From assembly GCA_964601895.1 (NCBI GenBank), contig CAZROT010000003.1, forward strand, positions 252,957 to 316,956: DNA of 64,000 nucleotides. Reading direction: 5' to 3'. A program made the position numbers and the translations under genes. This document shows, piece after piece, positions 37,887-46,924 of the stretch. Source of the DNA: CAZROT01 sp964601895. GTDB taxonomy: Bacteria > Pseudomonadota > Gammaproteobacteria > Enterobacterales > Enterobacteriaceae. The notes beneath the pieces are model-generated. The model saw only the letters and a program-made list of their open reading frames with translations. It ran no database searches and was not told the origin of the DNA. Within the stretch, counting starts at the first letter, position 1. Each line of letters begins with the position of its first letter.

Positions 37887-38423
37887 ATGAAAATTACGAA
37901 AGCATCATACTGCTCTATGATATTGGGAATGTCTCTCTGCTTTACAGTAAAAGCCACACCCGTGGTCGTTGACATGAATCTGGTGGATGAGCAGGGAACA
38001 GGTTCATCTGTTGGCACTGTTACTATCAGTGAAACCAAATACGGGCTTCTCTTCACCCCCAATATTCGACTGTCGCCCGCAGGTATTCATGGTTTTCATA
38101 TCCATGCCAACGGCCAGTGTAGCCCGGCAATGAAAGGTAATAAAATGGTTGCGGCAGCAGCGGCAGGTGATCATTTTGATCCACGCAATACGGGAAAACA
38201 TCTGGGACCCTATAACCCTGATGGCCATGCCGGCGATCTTCCCGCTATTTATATCGCTGATACAGGAACGGTAAATATTCCCGTACTGGCACCACGTTTA
38301 AAAACGCTTAATGAAATTCGTGACAAAGCACTAATCATTCATTCAGGCGGAGATAATTTTTCAGATAGTCCACACCCGCTGGGTGGTGGTGGTGAACGCA
38401 TCGTCTGTGGTGTCATTCGATAA
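37887..38423 (+). CDS. sodC: Periplasmic Cu/Zn superoxide dismutase
   Basis: Removes superoxide in the periplasm. The 178-aa protein has a signal peptide (cleavage near VKA-TPVVVD). Metal ligands are visible in GFHIHANGQC, HFDP, GHAGDLP and the late HSGGDN. The disulfide Cys is in GERIVCGVI. In E. coli sodC also lies in the slyA neighbourhood, so this opens the sodC-slyA-gstA block. It is a plausible defence against host oxidative burst. Confidence 0.96.
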   Translation: MKITKASYCSMILGMSLCFTVKATPVVVDMNLVDEQGTGSSVGTVTISETKYGLLFTPNIRLSPAGIHGFHIHANGQCSPAMKGNKMVAAAAAGDHFDPRNTGKHLGPYNPDGHAGDLPAIYIADTGTVNIPVLAPRLKTLNEIRDKALIIHSGGDNFSDSPHPLGGGGERIVCGVIR

Positions 38424-39227
38424 TCGATATGATAATAAAAATAACTCAACAGGCTTAATTAATCCTGCTACAAAAGAGGATTCACAACAGGGAGACATAA
38501 TAGATATAGCAATCGCACGATAATTGACAGAACTGCTTTTTAACAAGCGCATAGCTATTACAGAATAGCCTGTATTCTGTGTTGCTGTAGTTCATCATTA
38601 AGTGCTGATTATGTATCAAACAATATCATCATAATAACCCATAAAAATCGCTGAAATAACAAGCGTGGATTACACCGGATTATTACCGTATTATTTTAAT
38701 AACTCATGTTTTTCATGTAAAAATCCATTCCGATTTATCTTTGTGTTGCCTTTCAGCATGACAGATTCGAATATACTTCATGCGTTACACTTACATATAC
38801 GTCTGGCAAATATCATGGATAACATATTGTTCGCAAAATTATCAATAATTATTAACCCTGATATCAAAAATTGATGTATTCATTAATCAACATTAGATAT
38901 CAGATTATTATATAATAGTGTTAATATTCTAGTGCGCAGGAATCAATAGCTATAATACCCGAGGCCCTGACATAACTGTCTTAACATAAACATAAGTAAA
39001 CCGGCTTACTTAAAATCCAATCGGACGATAATCTCGCCTGTTGGCTGTATTTGTAATGTCAGTTTTTAATGATGTGAGTTATATAAATGTTCACTCATAA
39101 GAGTCTGTCCCGTTTATTATCATTAATTCATCGTCAGTGGGATATTATGTATTCATCTATGTTTAATTAACCATAACAGACAGGTTTTAAAAATCTATGA
39201 TAGCACGCTAATAATAAGGGGGTAAAA
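38424..39227. other. Long noncoding region where ydhI-ydhJ-ydhK would be expected
   Basis: 804 bp without a convincing gene. In E. coli three genes lie between sodC and slyA. The AT-rich DNA here may be their eroded remains plus the slyA promoter. A 69-codon frame (38665-38874) has no features of a real gene. Confidence 0.5.
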
Positions 39228-39659
39228 TTGGAATCAACATTAGGATCAGATTTAATACGGCTAGTTCGTGGCTGGCGCGCCCTACATGACGAGCGGTTAA
39301 AACCATTGGAATTGACTCAAACTCATTGGATTACACTTCACAACATTAGCCGCCTGCCGCCAGAACAATCGCAAATTCAGCTTGCTAAAGCGATTGGTAT
39401 TGAACAGCCATCACTGGTACGCACCTTAGATCAACTGGAAGATAAGGGATTAATTACAAGACATACGTGTACAAACGATCGTCGAGCCAAACGTATCAAG
39501 CTCACAGAACAATCAGAACCTATACTTAAAGAGGTCGATCGTGTTATCAATGCAACACGCAAAGAAATACTTGGAGGGATTTCAGACAGTGAACTTGCAC
39601 TATTTTCCGGCATGATCGATAAACTTGAACAAAATATTATTCACTTACAAAATAAGTAA
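39228..39659 (+). CDS. slyA: MarR-family transcriptional regulator SlyA
   Basis: Winged-helix dimeric regulator; in Salmonella it controls virulence and PhoP-linked genes by antagonising H-NS. The 143-aa protein matches the family from LGSDLIRLVRGWRAL through the recognition helix region QPSLVRTLDQLEDKGL. The start is TTG at 39228, with AAGGGGG seven bases upstream, as known for slyA in enterobacteria. Divergence from slyB in E. coli is replaced here by a convergent arrangement through a shared terminator. Confidence 0.95.
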   Translation: MESTLGSDLIRLVRGWRALHDERLKPLELTQTHWITLHNISRLPPEQSQIQLAKAIGIEQPSLVRTLDQLEDKGLITRHTCTNDRRAKRIKLTEQSEPILKEVDRVINATRKEILGGISDSELALFSGMIDKLEQNIIHLQNK

Positions 39660-39703
39660 TAAAAAATTTACAATTAAAATTTTCACTCACAGCTAAAAAA
39701 CAT

Positions 39704-39730
39704 AAAACCGGGGTATCTACCCCGGTTTTT
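39704..39730. terminator. Bidirectional intrinsic terminator between slyA and slyB
   Basis: AAAACCGGGG and CCCCGGTTTTT form a GC-rich stem with A and T tracts on both sides, so it can stop transcripts from both converging genes. Confidence 0.9.
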
Positions 39731-39746
39731 ATTTCCCGCAACACCG

Positions 39747-40214
39747 TCAGCGCGGAGTCACAGTCACTGTGCTGCCACTGGTAGCAATCATGACACGTTG
39801 CCCCTCACTATATTTTGTTGTTCCCTGTTTCTGTACCACCATAATGGTTGAACCATCATCGCGACGGATTTCCAGTTCAACACCATTACTACGACTCATT
39901 GCACTCTGTGCAGCATTACCGGCAACACCGCCTGCTACTGCACCCGCGGCTGTTGCCAGATTTTTACCCTTTCCGCCACCGACGGTATTACCCAAAAAAC
40001 CACCCAATACTGCACCACCAATCGAACCCACAACATTCGAACCATCACCACCCTGGATAGTAACCGGTCGCACAGTAACAAGGGTGCCATAAGTAACAGT
40101 TTGAATCTGTTTGGCTTGAGAGGAGCTATAAACATCCCCTGATAACGTATTGTCATTAGCACATCCCGTCACTCCAGCTACACAAATGGCAATAACAAAA
40201 AATTTTTTAATCAT
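39747..40214 (-). CDS. slyB: Outer membrane lipoprotein SlyB
   Basis: Small glycine-rich lipoprotein of the PcpB/SlyB family that stabilises the outer membrane under stress. With the start at 40214 it has 155 aa, as in E. coli. The frame's earlier ATG adds seven residues without similarity, and GGAG sits eight bases before the chosen start. The lipobox is VTGC with the lipidated Cys in GCANDN. A glycine-zipper region (GGAVLGGFLGNTVGGG) follows. Confidence 0.95.
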   Translation of the reverse strand: MIKKFFVIAICVAGVTGCANDNTLSGDVYSSSQAKQIQTVTYGTLVTVRPVTIQGGDGSNVVGSIGGAVLGGFLGNTVGGGKGKNLATAAGAVAGGVAGNAAQSAMSRSNGVELEIRRDDGSTIMVVQKQGTTKYSEGQRVMIATSGSTVTVTPR

Positions 40215-40599
40215 AAAATCACTCCATTTAATCATAAATAAGTATTAATTCATATTAATGTATTTAAATTAAACATATTAAACAAATTTAGCATAAAGTT
40301 AAGGTCACGACATTGAACATTATAATGACGGCATTCTTCCCTGTTTTTAAACAAAAAAAGTTACTTATTACCTGTTAACTGACCAAAAACAATAACTCAT
40401 TTTTTTATACGATAAAATTCCCATAAAATATATCATCCTGTATACACAAACAGGCCATGAAAAATAATTCAGACATAAAAAATAAACTTACAGATCATCT
40501 ATTTTCAGGCAACAGGTTTTCATTTTGTTAAAAATAGTTGGTACTCTGTTATTAACACCATGATACAAGACAGAAAGCTTATTTGAACGGTACAAAAAA
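40215..40599. promoter_or_regulatory. Divergent slyB-anmK promoter region
   Basis: A 385-bp AT-rich region. It carries direct TAAACA repeats (40270 and 40279), reminiscent of a PhoP box, but spaced 9 bp apart rather than the usual 11, so no operator is claimed. Confidence 0.35.
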
Positions 40600-41745
40600 A
40601 TGAAACCAGGCCGATATATTGGCGTTATGTCAGGTACAAGCCTGGATGCTGTGGATGCCGTGCTCGCCTTTATCAGTAAAGACACTATCAATCAACAGGC
40701 CAGCTACCAGCATCCTATCCCATTACCATTAAAGCAGGCTATCCTTGGTATCTGCCAGGGCCAGCATACCACTTTATCAACGATAGGTGCACTTGATGCC
40801 TCACTGGGGATATTGTTTGGAGAAGCAATTCTTGGGTTAATGAAAAAATCAGCAATCACTGCACGGGATATTATTGCAATTGGCTGTCATGGGCAGACAG
40901 TCTGGCACCAGCCATCAGGAACCACCCCATTTTCAATGCAACTTGGCGATAATAACCGTATTGCCGCCATGACCGATATCATGACTGTTGGCGATTTTCG
41001 CAGGCGGGACATAGCATTTGGCGGCCAGGGAGCGCCACTGGTGCCTGCGTTTCATCATGCGGTGTTGTCTCATACTACTGAACGACGCATCGTCTTAAAC
41101 GTAGGGGGGATTGCCAATATATCCGTACTATTTCCCGGGCTGGTCGTAACGGGATTTGATACCGGCCCCGGTAATATATTAATGGATGCATGGATAGCGC
41201 GTCATCACAGCATGGCTTATGATAACAATGCGCAATGGGCCTTAACAGGCACCGTGCAACAACAGTTACTGCAGGAAATGTTATCTGATTCCTGGTTTGC
41301 GTTACCCCCCCCCAAAAGTACCGGCCGTGAATATTTTAATCTATCGTGGCTGGAGCAGAAATTAGCAAAATTTCCACAAATTTCCCCTGTTGATGTTCAG
41401 GCAACGCTGGCTGAACTTACCGCCATCAGTATTGTTAAGCACATTCAGTCTCAGGGTGACTGCAACAGGCTGTTAGTTTGTGGCGGCGGCGCTAAAAATC
41501 CGCTGATCATGGCGAGATTAGCAACCATGCTACCGGGCACAACCGTCTGTCTTACTGATAGCTTTGGGATAAACAGTCAGGATATGGAAGCCATGGCGTT
41601 CGCATGGCTGGCATTTTGTACCTTATCCGGTCTGCCGGGTAATTTACCTGCCGTAACAGGTGCCTCTCGCGAGACTCTGCTGGGTGCTGTGTATCCTGTT
41701 GCATTGACTACTTCTCAGGATTACCGCCCCCTATCTGACACCTGA
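40600..41745 (+). CDS. anmK: Anhydro-N-acetylmuramic acid kinase
   Basis: Phosphorylates anhydroMurNAc during cell-wall recycling. The 381-aa protein begins with the family signature GVMSGTSLDAVDAVL and contains the ATP-site region VLNVGGIANIS and FDTGPGN. It is divergent from slyB as in E. coli. Presence of a recycling enzyme implies a peptidoglycan wall is maintained. Confidence 0.95.
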   Translation: MKPGRYIGVMSGTSLDAVDAVLAFISKDTINQQASYQHPIPLPLKQAILGICQGQHTTLSTIGALDASLGILFGEAILGLMKKSAITARDIIAIGCHGQTVWHQPSGTTPFSMQLGDNNRIAAMTDIMTVGDFRRRDIAFGGQGAPLVPAFHHAVLSHTTERRIVLNVGGIANISVLFPGLVVTGFDTGPGNILMDAWIARHHSMAYDNNAQWALTGTVQQQLLQEMLSDSWFALPPPKSTGREYFNLSWLEQKLAKFPQISPVDVQATLAELTAISIVKHIQSQGDCNRLLVCGGGAKNPLIMARLATMLPGTTVCLTDSFGINSQDMEAMAFAWLAFCTLSGLPGNLPAVTGASRETLLGAVYPVALTTSQDYRPLSDT

Positions 41746-41838
41746 TAAGCATTTTCTCTGCTGCAGGATAGCACCAGACATTCTGTGAAGCCTCATCCCG
41801 ATGGTAACTGCCCTAAAGCGGGATCCGGCAATAACGGA

Positions 41839-42477
41839 CTAAAACGTATAACGTAATCCCATAGTGCCAGCCTGATGGCTTACTTTCCAGTGATGGTACT
41901 GATATCCTGCTTCCACTGAAAGATGCTGTGTCAGCGCATAAGCTGAACCCAGACGCGCTCCATAATAAGCCTGCCCGTCATAGTTTGCGAGGCGCAGGGC
42001 AGAACTCACGCTGATATCTGGCGTCAGCCTGATTTTTAGGCCTGCTTCGCCGGTAGCACTGTGAAAATCTTTATCACGTGCAAAAAATAAGCCACCATCG
42101 GACAAGCCATGGTGGCTGACACCAGCCAGTGCATAGAGATCGGTGCTGTCAGACAGCCCATAGTGGTAACCCACACCCAGCACATTTTCCTTGATACTGA
42201 AGTCCCGGTTATTCATGTAGTTTACACGTATATCAAGAAACAGGTTATTATCAAAGCCATAACCCCCATTCAGATAAAAACCTCTCTTTAGCTGCTTTTC
42301 AGTACCGTAAGAACGGGATAGCCAGTTGGAATTGATATTTAACAGAGTATTCATGTCTTTTGCATTATCGATACGACCGAACTGCCAGCCACCGGCAATA
42401 TAGGTGTAATCATCTGCAGTAGCAGTGCCTGCAGCGGCAGCCAGTACCACGGGTAATAAGGTTTTTCTGAACATCAT
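41839..42477 (-). CDS. Outer-membrane beta-barrel protein, copy 1
   Basis: A 212-aa protein with a signal peptide (MMFRKTLLPVVLAAAAGTATA, cut before DDYTY). Alternating hydrophobic strands and a terminal aromatic (LRYTF) are typical of outer-membrane barrels. It is close to the next gene over most of its length, especially the SVSSALRLANYDG region, and differs in residues 30-60, probably an external loop. It is not confidently assigned to OmpX/Ail or YfaZ. It replaces mliC in the anmK-pdxH interval of E. coli. Confidence 0.8.
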   Translation of the reverse strand: MMFRKTLLPVVLAAAAGTATADDYTYIAGGWQFGRIDNAKDMNTLLNINSNWLSRSYGTEKQLKRGFYLNGGYGFDNNLFLDIRVNYMNNRDFSIKENVLGVGYHYGLSDSTDLYALAGVSHHGLSDGGLFFARDKDFHSATGEAGLKIRLTPDISVSSALRLANYDGQAYYGARLGSAYALTQHLSVEAGYQYHHWKVSHQAGTMGLRYTF

Positions 42478-42494
42478 AATAGCTCCATGCCGTA

Positions 42495-42602
42495 TATTTC
42501 CATGCCGTCTGCGCTAACGCTGAAAAGGCCAGTGATTTAATTGCGTGGCTAACGATAGTTGATTTTCATAAAGAACGGCGACAATAAAACGCTCCTGAAA
42601 AT
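42495..42602 (-). repeat. Duplicated upstream region, copy 1 (mate at 43230-43335)
   Basis: Blocks TATTTCCATGCCGTCTGCGC (42495) and CAATAAAACGCTCCTGAAAA (42582) reappear in the same order at 43230 and 43315. Both pairs lie about 20-125 bp upstream of the two barrel genes and probably contain the shared promoter. Confidence 0.8.
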
Positions 42603-42606
42603 ACCT

Positions 42607-43212
42607 CTAAAACGTATAACGAACACCCAGGGTGCCCATCTGCAGGCATGGACTGATTCTCCATTTATGGAACTGATATCCCGCTTCAATTGAAACATGT
42701 GGCGTCAGCGCATAAGCGGCACCCAGACGCGCTTCATAATAAGCCTCGCCATCATAGTTTGCGAGGCGCAGGGCAGAACTCACGCTGATATCTGGCGTCA
42801 GTTTGATTTTCAGACCTGTTTCACCGGTAGCGCTGATAAAGCTTTGCCTGAATTTAATATAGTAATCAAAATATGAGCTATATCGACTGATACCAGCAAG
42901 TGCATAGAAATCGGTGCTATCTGATAACACATGATGGTAACCCACACCCAGCATATCTTCCCTAAGATTCGCCCAGGGCATACCCATGTAGTTTAACCGC
43001 AGATCAAGAAACAGCTTATTATCAAAGCCATAACCTCCGTGCAGGTAAAAACCTGGCTGTATATCCATCTTAGTATTCTGTTCATCATCAGCGCCCGTGG
43101 GAATGATAAAACTCATCTGCCCACCACCGGCAATATAGGTGTAATCATCCGCAGTGGCAGCGCCTGTAGCCGCAGCCAGTAGCACCGATAATAAAATTTT
43201 TCTGAACATCAC
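42607..43212 (-). CDS. Outer-membrane beta-barrel protein, copy 2
   Basis: A 201-aa paralogue of the adjacent gene, same strand, with a similar signal peptide (MMFRKILLSVLLAAATGAATA) and C-terminal VRYTF. Loops differ most: the first loop is shorter and the YSSYFDYYIKF segment is unique. Upstream DNA is also duplicated (see repeats), so the copies probably arose by tandem duplication including the promoter and then diverged in surface loops. Confidence 0.8.
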   Translation of the reverse strand: MMFRKILLSVLLAAATGAATADDYTYIAGGGQMSFIIPTGADDEQNTKMDIQPGFYLHGGYGFDNKLFLDLRLNYMGMPWANLREDMLGVGYHHVLSDSTDFYALAGISRYSSYFDYYIKFRQSFISATGETGLKIKLTPDISVSSALRLANYDGEAYYEARLGAAYALTPHVSIEAGYQFHKWRISPCLQMGTLGVRYTF

Positions 43213-43229
43213 AATATCTCCATGGCGTG

Positions 43230-43335
43230 TATTTCCATGCCGTCTGCGCTAATGCTGCAAGGCCATTGATTTAATTCATTACATGAATATAATTTCATTA
43301 TATAAATGGTTGCTACAATAAAACGCTCCTGAAAA
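43230..43335 (-). repeat. Duplicated upstream region, copy 2 (mate at 42495-42602)
   Basis: Second copy of the barrel-gene upstream blocks. The distance from the CAATAAAACG block to the start codon is about 103 bp here and 105 bp in copy 1, so the spacing is conserved. Confidence 0.8.
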
Positions 43336-43437
43336 TGCCTCTGCTGCTGACCGGCAGAGTCTCTTCTTGAGATTTATTTTTCGCGGGCGCACAATAGTTA
43401 TTGTCATGACTGAATCTTTTGAAACATTCACATTTAT

Positions 43438-44091
43438 ATGATTAAAAATAATTTTTCTCATATTGAGAACGTCCGGCGTGAATATACACAAGGTGGCCTG
43501 CGGCGCACTGATTTAACCACCGATCCCCTGGCGCTGTTTGGTAGGTGGTTAACACAAGCCTGCAACGCTAAAATTGCCGATCCAACGGCAATGTGCCTTG
43601 CCACAGTAGACGCCAGCCAGCGCCCTTTTCAGCGTATTGTCTTACTCAAACACTATGATGACAAAGGCCTCATATTTTATACCAACACAGGCAGCCGTAA
43701 GGCGTTGCAACTGGCGCACAATCCCAATGTCAGCCTGCTGTTTCCCTGGCACATGCTGGACAGGCAGGTTATCTTCCAGGGAGAAGTTGCGCCATTATCA
43801 GCATCTGAAGTATCCAGCTATTTTTCCACCAGACCCAAAAACAGCCAGATTGCCGCGTGGGCATCCCGACAATCTTCGCCTGTTGCTTCACGCAGCGTAC
43901 TGGATAATCACTTTCTTGAACTACAACAAAAATTCCAGCATCAGGAAGTTCCTGTTCCGGGTTTCTGGGGTGGGTTCAGAGTGCATTTTTATTCTGTGGA
44001 GTTCTGGCAGGGAGGTGAACACCGCCTTCATGACCGATTTATTTATCAGCGTGACCTGAAAGACTGGAAGATAACCCGGCTGGCGCCATAA
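43438..44091 (+). CDS. pdxH: Pyridoxamine 5'-phosphate oxidase
   Basis: FMN enzyme forming pyridoxal 5'-phosphate in vitamin B6 synthesis and salvage. The 217 aa match E. coli's 218. The typical segments RREYTQGGLRR, QRIVLLKHYDDKGLIFYTN, SRKALQL and the C-terminal LHDRFIYQRD ... WKITRLAP are intact. It precedes tyrS as in E. coli. Confidence 0.96.
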   Translation: MIKNNFSHIENVRREYTQGGLRRTDLTTDPLALFGRWLTQACNAKIADPTAMCLATVDASQRPFQRIVLLKHYDDKGLIFYTNTGSRKALQLAHNPNVSLLFPWHMLDRQVIFQGEVAPLSASEVSSYFSTRPKNSQIAAWASRQSSPVASRSVLDNHFLELQQKFQHQEVPVPGFWGGFRVHFYSVEFWQGGEHRLHDRFIYQRDLKDWKITRLAP

Positions 44092-44314
44092 GAAACCTCA
44101 CTATATCAGGCCTCTTTTGATACTCGCGACAAAAAAACAGTGCGTGGAAGAACGCAGCGCCGGCGTTTACCCTGAGTACACGAGAATTTAAGTACCACAG
44201 CAACAACGCACTCCTGCTCCCCGCAATGGTGTTGCAAAAGAGTCTGGTTGTTTATCTGGCACTCAGATTAGCGGTGTTTTATGCTATAGCTCATGCAAAA
44301 TAATGGAGTCATCA

Positions 44315-45589
44315 ATGGCGGGCCTTAATCTGATTACACAACTGCAACAACGCGGCCTTATTGCCCAACTGACTGATGAAAATGGGCTGGCAAATCGCCT
44401 TGCCGCGGGACCTGTCTCACTCTATTGTGGATTTGATCCTACCGCAGACAGCCTGCATCTTGGACATCTTGTTCCACTGCTTTGTCTGAAGCGCTTTCAG
44501 TTAGCAGGCCATAAACCAGTTGCACTGGTGGGTGGCGCAACAGGTTTAATTGGTGATCCCAGCTTTAAAGCTGCAGAGCGTAAATTAAATACGTCAGATA
44601 CCGTCAGCCAGTGGGTGGAAAAAATTCGCGCGCAGGTATCGCCGTTTCTCGATTTTTCCTGTGGTGCTAACAGTGCCATTGTCGTGAATAATCATGACTG
44701 GTTTGCTGATATGAATGTGCTGACCTTTCTGCGCGATATCGGTAAACATTTTTCTGTTAATCAGATGATTAACAAAGAAGCGGTAAAGCAGCGTCTGCAC
44801 AGAGACGATAGCGGCATTTCTTTCACCGAATTTTCTTATAACCTGCTGCAGGCTTATGATTTTTCCTGTCTCCATAAAGCGCATCAGGTGGAATTGCAAA
44901 TCGGTGGTTCGGATCAGTGGGGCAATATCACTTCCGGTATCGATTTAACCCGCCGCCTGCACCAGCGGCAGGTTTATGGGCTGACTGTTCCCCTGGTCAC
45001 CAAGGCTGACGGGACAAAATTTGGTAAAACCGAAAGTGGTGCAATATGGCTGGATGCACAAAAAACCAGCCCGTATAAATTTTACCAGTTCTGGATAAAT
45101 ACTGCCGATGCGGATGTCGGACGCTTCTTAAAATTATTTACTTTTCTCAGCCTGGACGATATCGAACGGCTGGAACAGGAAGACAAAAATCGTGCTGACG
45201 CGCCACAGGCGCAATATGCTCTGGCAGAAGAAGTTACCGCGGTAGTACACGGACAACAGGGGCTTGCCGCAGCAAAACGCATTACCAAAAGCCTTTTTTC
45301 CGGCTCGCTACAGGAAATGAATGCAGCAGATTTTGCGCAGCTGGCTCAGGATGGTATGCCGGTTGTTGAATTACTGCATGATGCGGATTTGCTGCAGGCC
45401 CTGGTTAACGCCGGTCTGGCGCCTTCCCGTGGGCAGGCACGCACACTGATGGGTGCCGGTGCCATCGGGGTTAATGGCAGGATACAGACGGATCCCGAAT
45501 ATAAATTTACCGATGCCGATCGCCTGTTTCAGCGTTATACCCTGCTACGCAGGGGGAAAAAGCACTACTGCCTTATCTGCTGGCAGTGA
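44315..45589 (+). CDS. tyrS: Tyrosyl-tRNA synthetase
   Basis: Class I synthetase. With the start at 44315 (MAGLNLITQLQ) it has 424 aa, the E. coli length; the earlier ATG at 44303 overlaps the GGAG ribosome site. The HIGH-type motif is SLHLGHLVP and the KMSKS equivalent KFGKT. The C-terminal S4 RNA-binding domain ends LLRRGKKHYCLICWQ. Confidence 0.97.
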   Translation: MAGLNLITQLQQRGLIAQLTDENGLANRLAAGPVSLYCGFDPTADSLHLGHLVPLLCLKRFQLAGHKPVALVGGATGLIGDPSFKAAERKLNTSDTVSQWVEKIRAQVSPFLDFSCGANSAIVVNNHDWFADMNVLTFLRDIGKHFSVNQMINKEAVKQRLHRDDSGISFTEFSYNLLQAYDFSCLHKAHQVELQIGGSDQWGNITSGIDLTRRLHQRQVYGLTVPLVTKADGTKFGKTESGAIWLDAQKTSPYKFYQFWINTADADVGRFLKLFTFLSLDDIERLEQEDKNRADAPQAQYALAEEVTAVVHGQQGLAAAKRITKSLFSGSLQEMNAADFAQLAQDGMPVVELLHDADLLQALVNAGLAPSRGQARTLMGAGAIGVNGRIQTDPEYKFTDADRLFQRYTLLRRGKKHYCLICWQ

Positions 45590-45893
45590 GCGTTACCCCA
45601 GAAATTTATTCTACTATTGCTAAAACAGGTATCAGGGCAGATAGCGGTTGTTATAGATATTCCAGCCCATTTCTATCACGCTGGCATCAGTACCAACCAT
45701 ACTGTTGCGCATCGACTGGTATACATGGATATGGATACAGCCAGTTTTATCAGAGGCTATATCGTGGCTGCCAATAGCAATAGCGCTGCTGTTTTTATCA
45801 TGGCCAGCTGGCCATGGCAACAACATCAACTTATGGTTGAAACCACCCTGCCATTGAAGGCTACAAGTGCCCATAGCAGGGGAAAAAACAGGA
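45590..45893. other. Gap where pdxY would be expected
   Basis: About 300 bp between convergent tyrS and gstA. E. coli has pdxY here. Short frames exist on both strands but none resembles pyridoxal kinase. I see nothing supportable. Confidence 0.5.
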
Positions 45894-46499
45894 TTATGTT
45901 AACCCTTCTGCGGCGAGGGCATCACTGACCGCCTTGCGGCTGGCAACCCGTTGCAGGTATGCGGTGAGATGGTTATAGGGTGTTAAATTAAACGCAAAGG
46001 CTTTTGGCCAGCGCATAATGGTAAACAGATAGGCATCGGCTACGTTGAAATGCTCCCCCACAAGCCAGGTGCTATTCGCCAGTACCGTATTTAAGTACTC
46101 AAACTGTTTTGTCAGGCGCTGTCTGGCTATCTCTTTATACTCCTCTGGCGTTGCCGGGTTAAATAATGGAGAAAATCCCTTATGTAACTCAGTGGCAATG
46201 TAGTTTAACCATTCCAGGGCACGGTAGCGCAACAGCGTACCAACTGGCGCTATCATATTCCTGTCCGGCTTTTTATCACCCAGATACTGAATAATGGCCA
46301 CACCTTCAGTCAGCAGGTTACCATCATCCAGCAACAATGCAGGTACCTGGCCTTTAGGATTGATTTTTAAAAAATCTTCCCCTGTTTCCGTTTTTTTACT
46401 GACAAGATCGACGCGTTGTGCGCTGAAATCCAATCCCATTTCATACAAAACAATATGGGGCGACAGGGAGCAGGCGCCAGGTTTATAAAATAGTTTCAT
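45894..46499 (-). CDS. gstA: Glutathione S-transferase GstA
   Basis: Beta-class GST. The 201 aa equal the E. coli GstA length. The thioredoxin-like N-terminal domain has the conserved Cys10 of beta GSTs in KPGACSLSPH. The glutathione site includes the cis-Pro loop GQVPAL and EGVAIIQYL. The helical C-terminal domain is complete. It closes the sodC-gstA block. Confidence 0.95.
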   Translation of the reverse strand: MKLFYKPGACSLSPHIVLYEMGLDFSAQRVDLVSKKTETGEDFLKINPKGQVPALLLDDGNLLTEGVAIIQYLGDKKPDRNMIAPVGTLLRYRALEWLNYIATELHKGFSPLFNPATPEEYKEIARQRLTKQFEYLNTVLANSTWLVGEHFNVADAYLFTIMRWPKAFAFNLTPYNHLTAYLQRVASRKAVSDALAAEGLT

Positions 46500-46924
46500 T
46501 TCAACTCACACTCCTGATACCAACGTTAGTGATACAGATTAACAATAAAATCCAGTCTGCAGATTGATTAACAACACAGTGTACATGATATCCCTGATAA
46601 TCTGGAGGAAGATGACAGGGTAAAGCAGGAAAAGGCGGAACCAGAAAAAAGGCCGAAAAATTAACCACCTGTTTTATACCCGATTATACCGCCGGTGTAC
46701 ACAATCACTGACGCACAACAGATATCTCTCCCCTTTGTGCGGCCTTTGCGGACGTTTACTAACTGGACACGAGGCTGATACCTGCCACGCATTTTTTGTG
46801 CCAGCAGTTACCCGTCAGGCGCCAGTAAAAAATAAATCTCTTTCCGGGATTTTTTCCCATAGCTTTCCTGGCGGCCATTTTTATAATCAATTGTCCTGTA
46901 AATTTAACGATGGAAGATAAAATA
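46500..46924. other. Intergenic region gstA to racemase-like gene
   Basis: 425 bp without a supportable gene. It marks a switch from a conserved block to accessory genes. Confidence 0.4.

Noticed and set aside
38665..38874. 69-codon frame between sodC and slyA
   Set aside because: No ribosome site and no recognisable features; likely chance in AT-rich DNA.
40270..40284. PhoP box upstream of slyB
   Set aside because: TAAACA direct repeats occur, but at 9-bp rather than 11-bp spacing, so they do not fit the operator.
45590..45893. Eroded pdxY between tyrS and gstA
   Set aside because: Neither strand yields fragments like pyridoxal kinase; only position suggests it.
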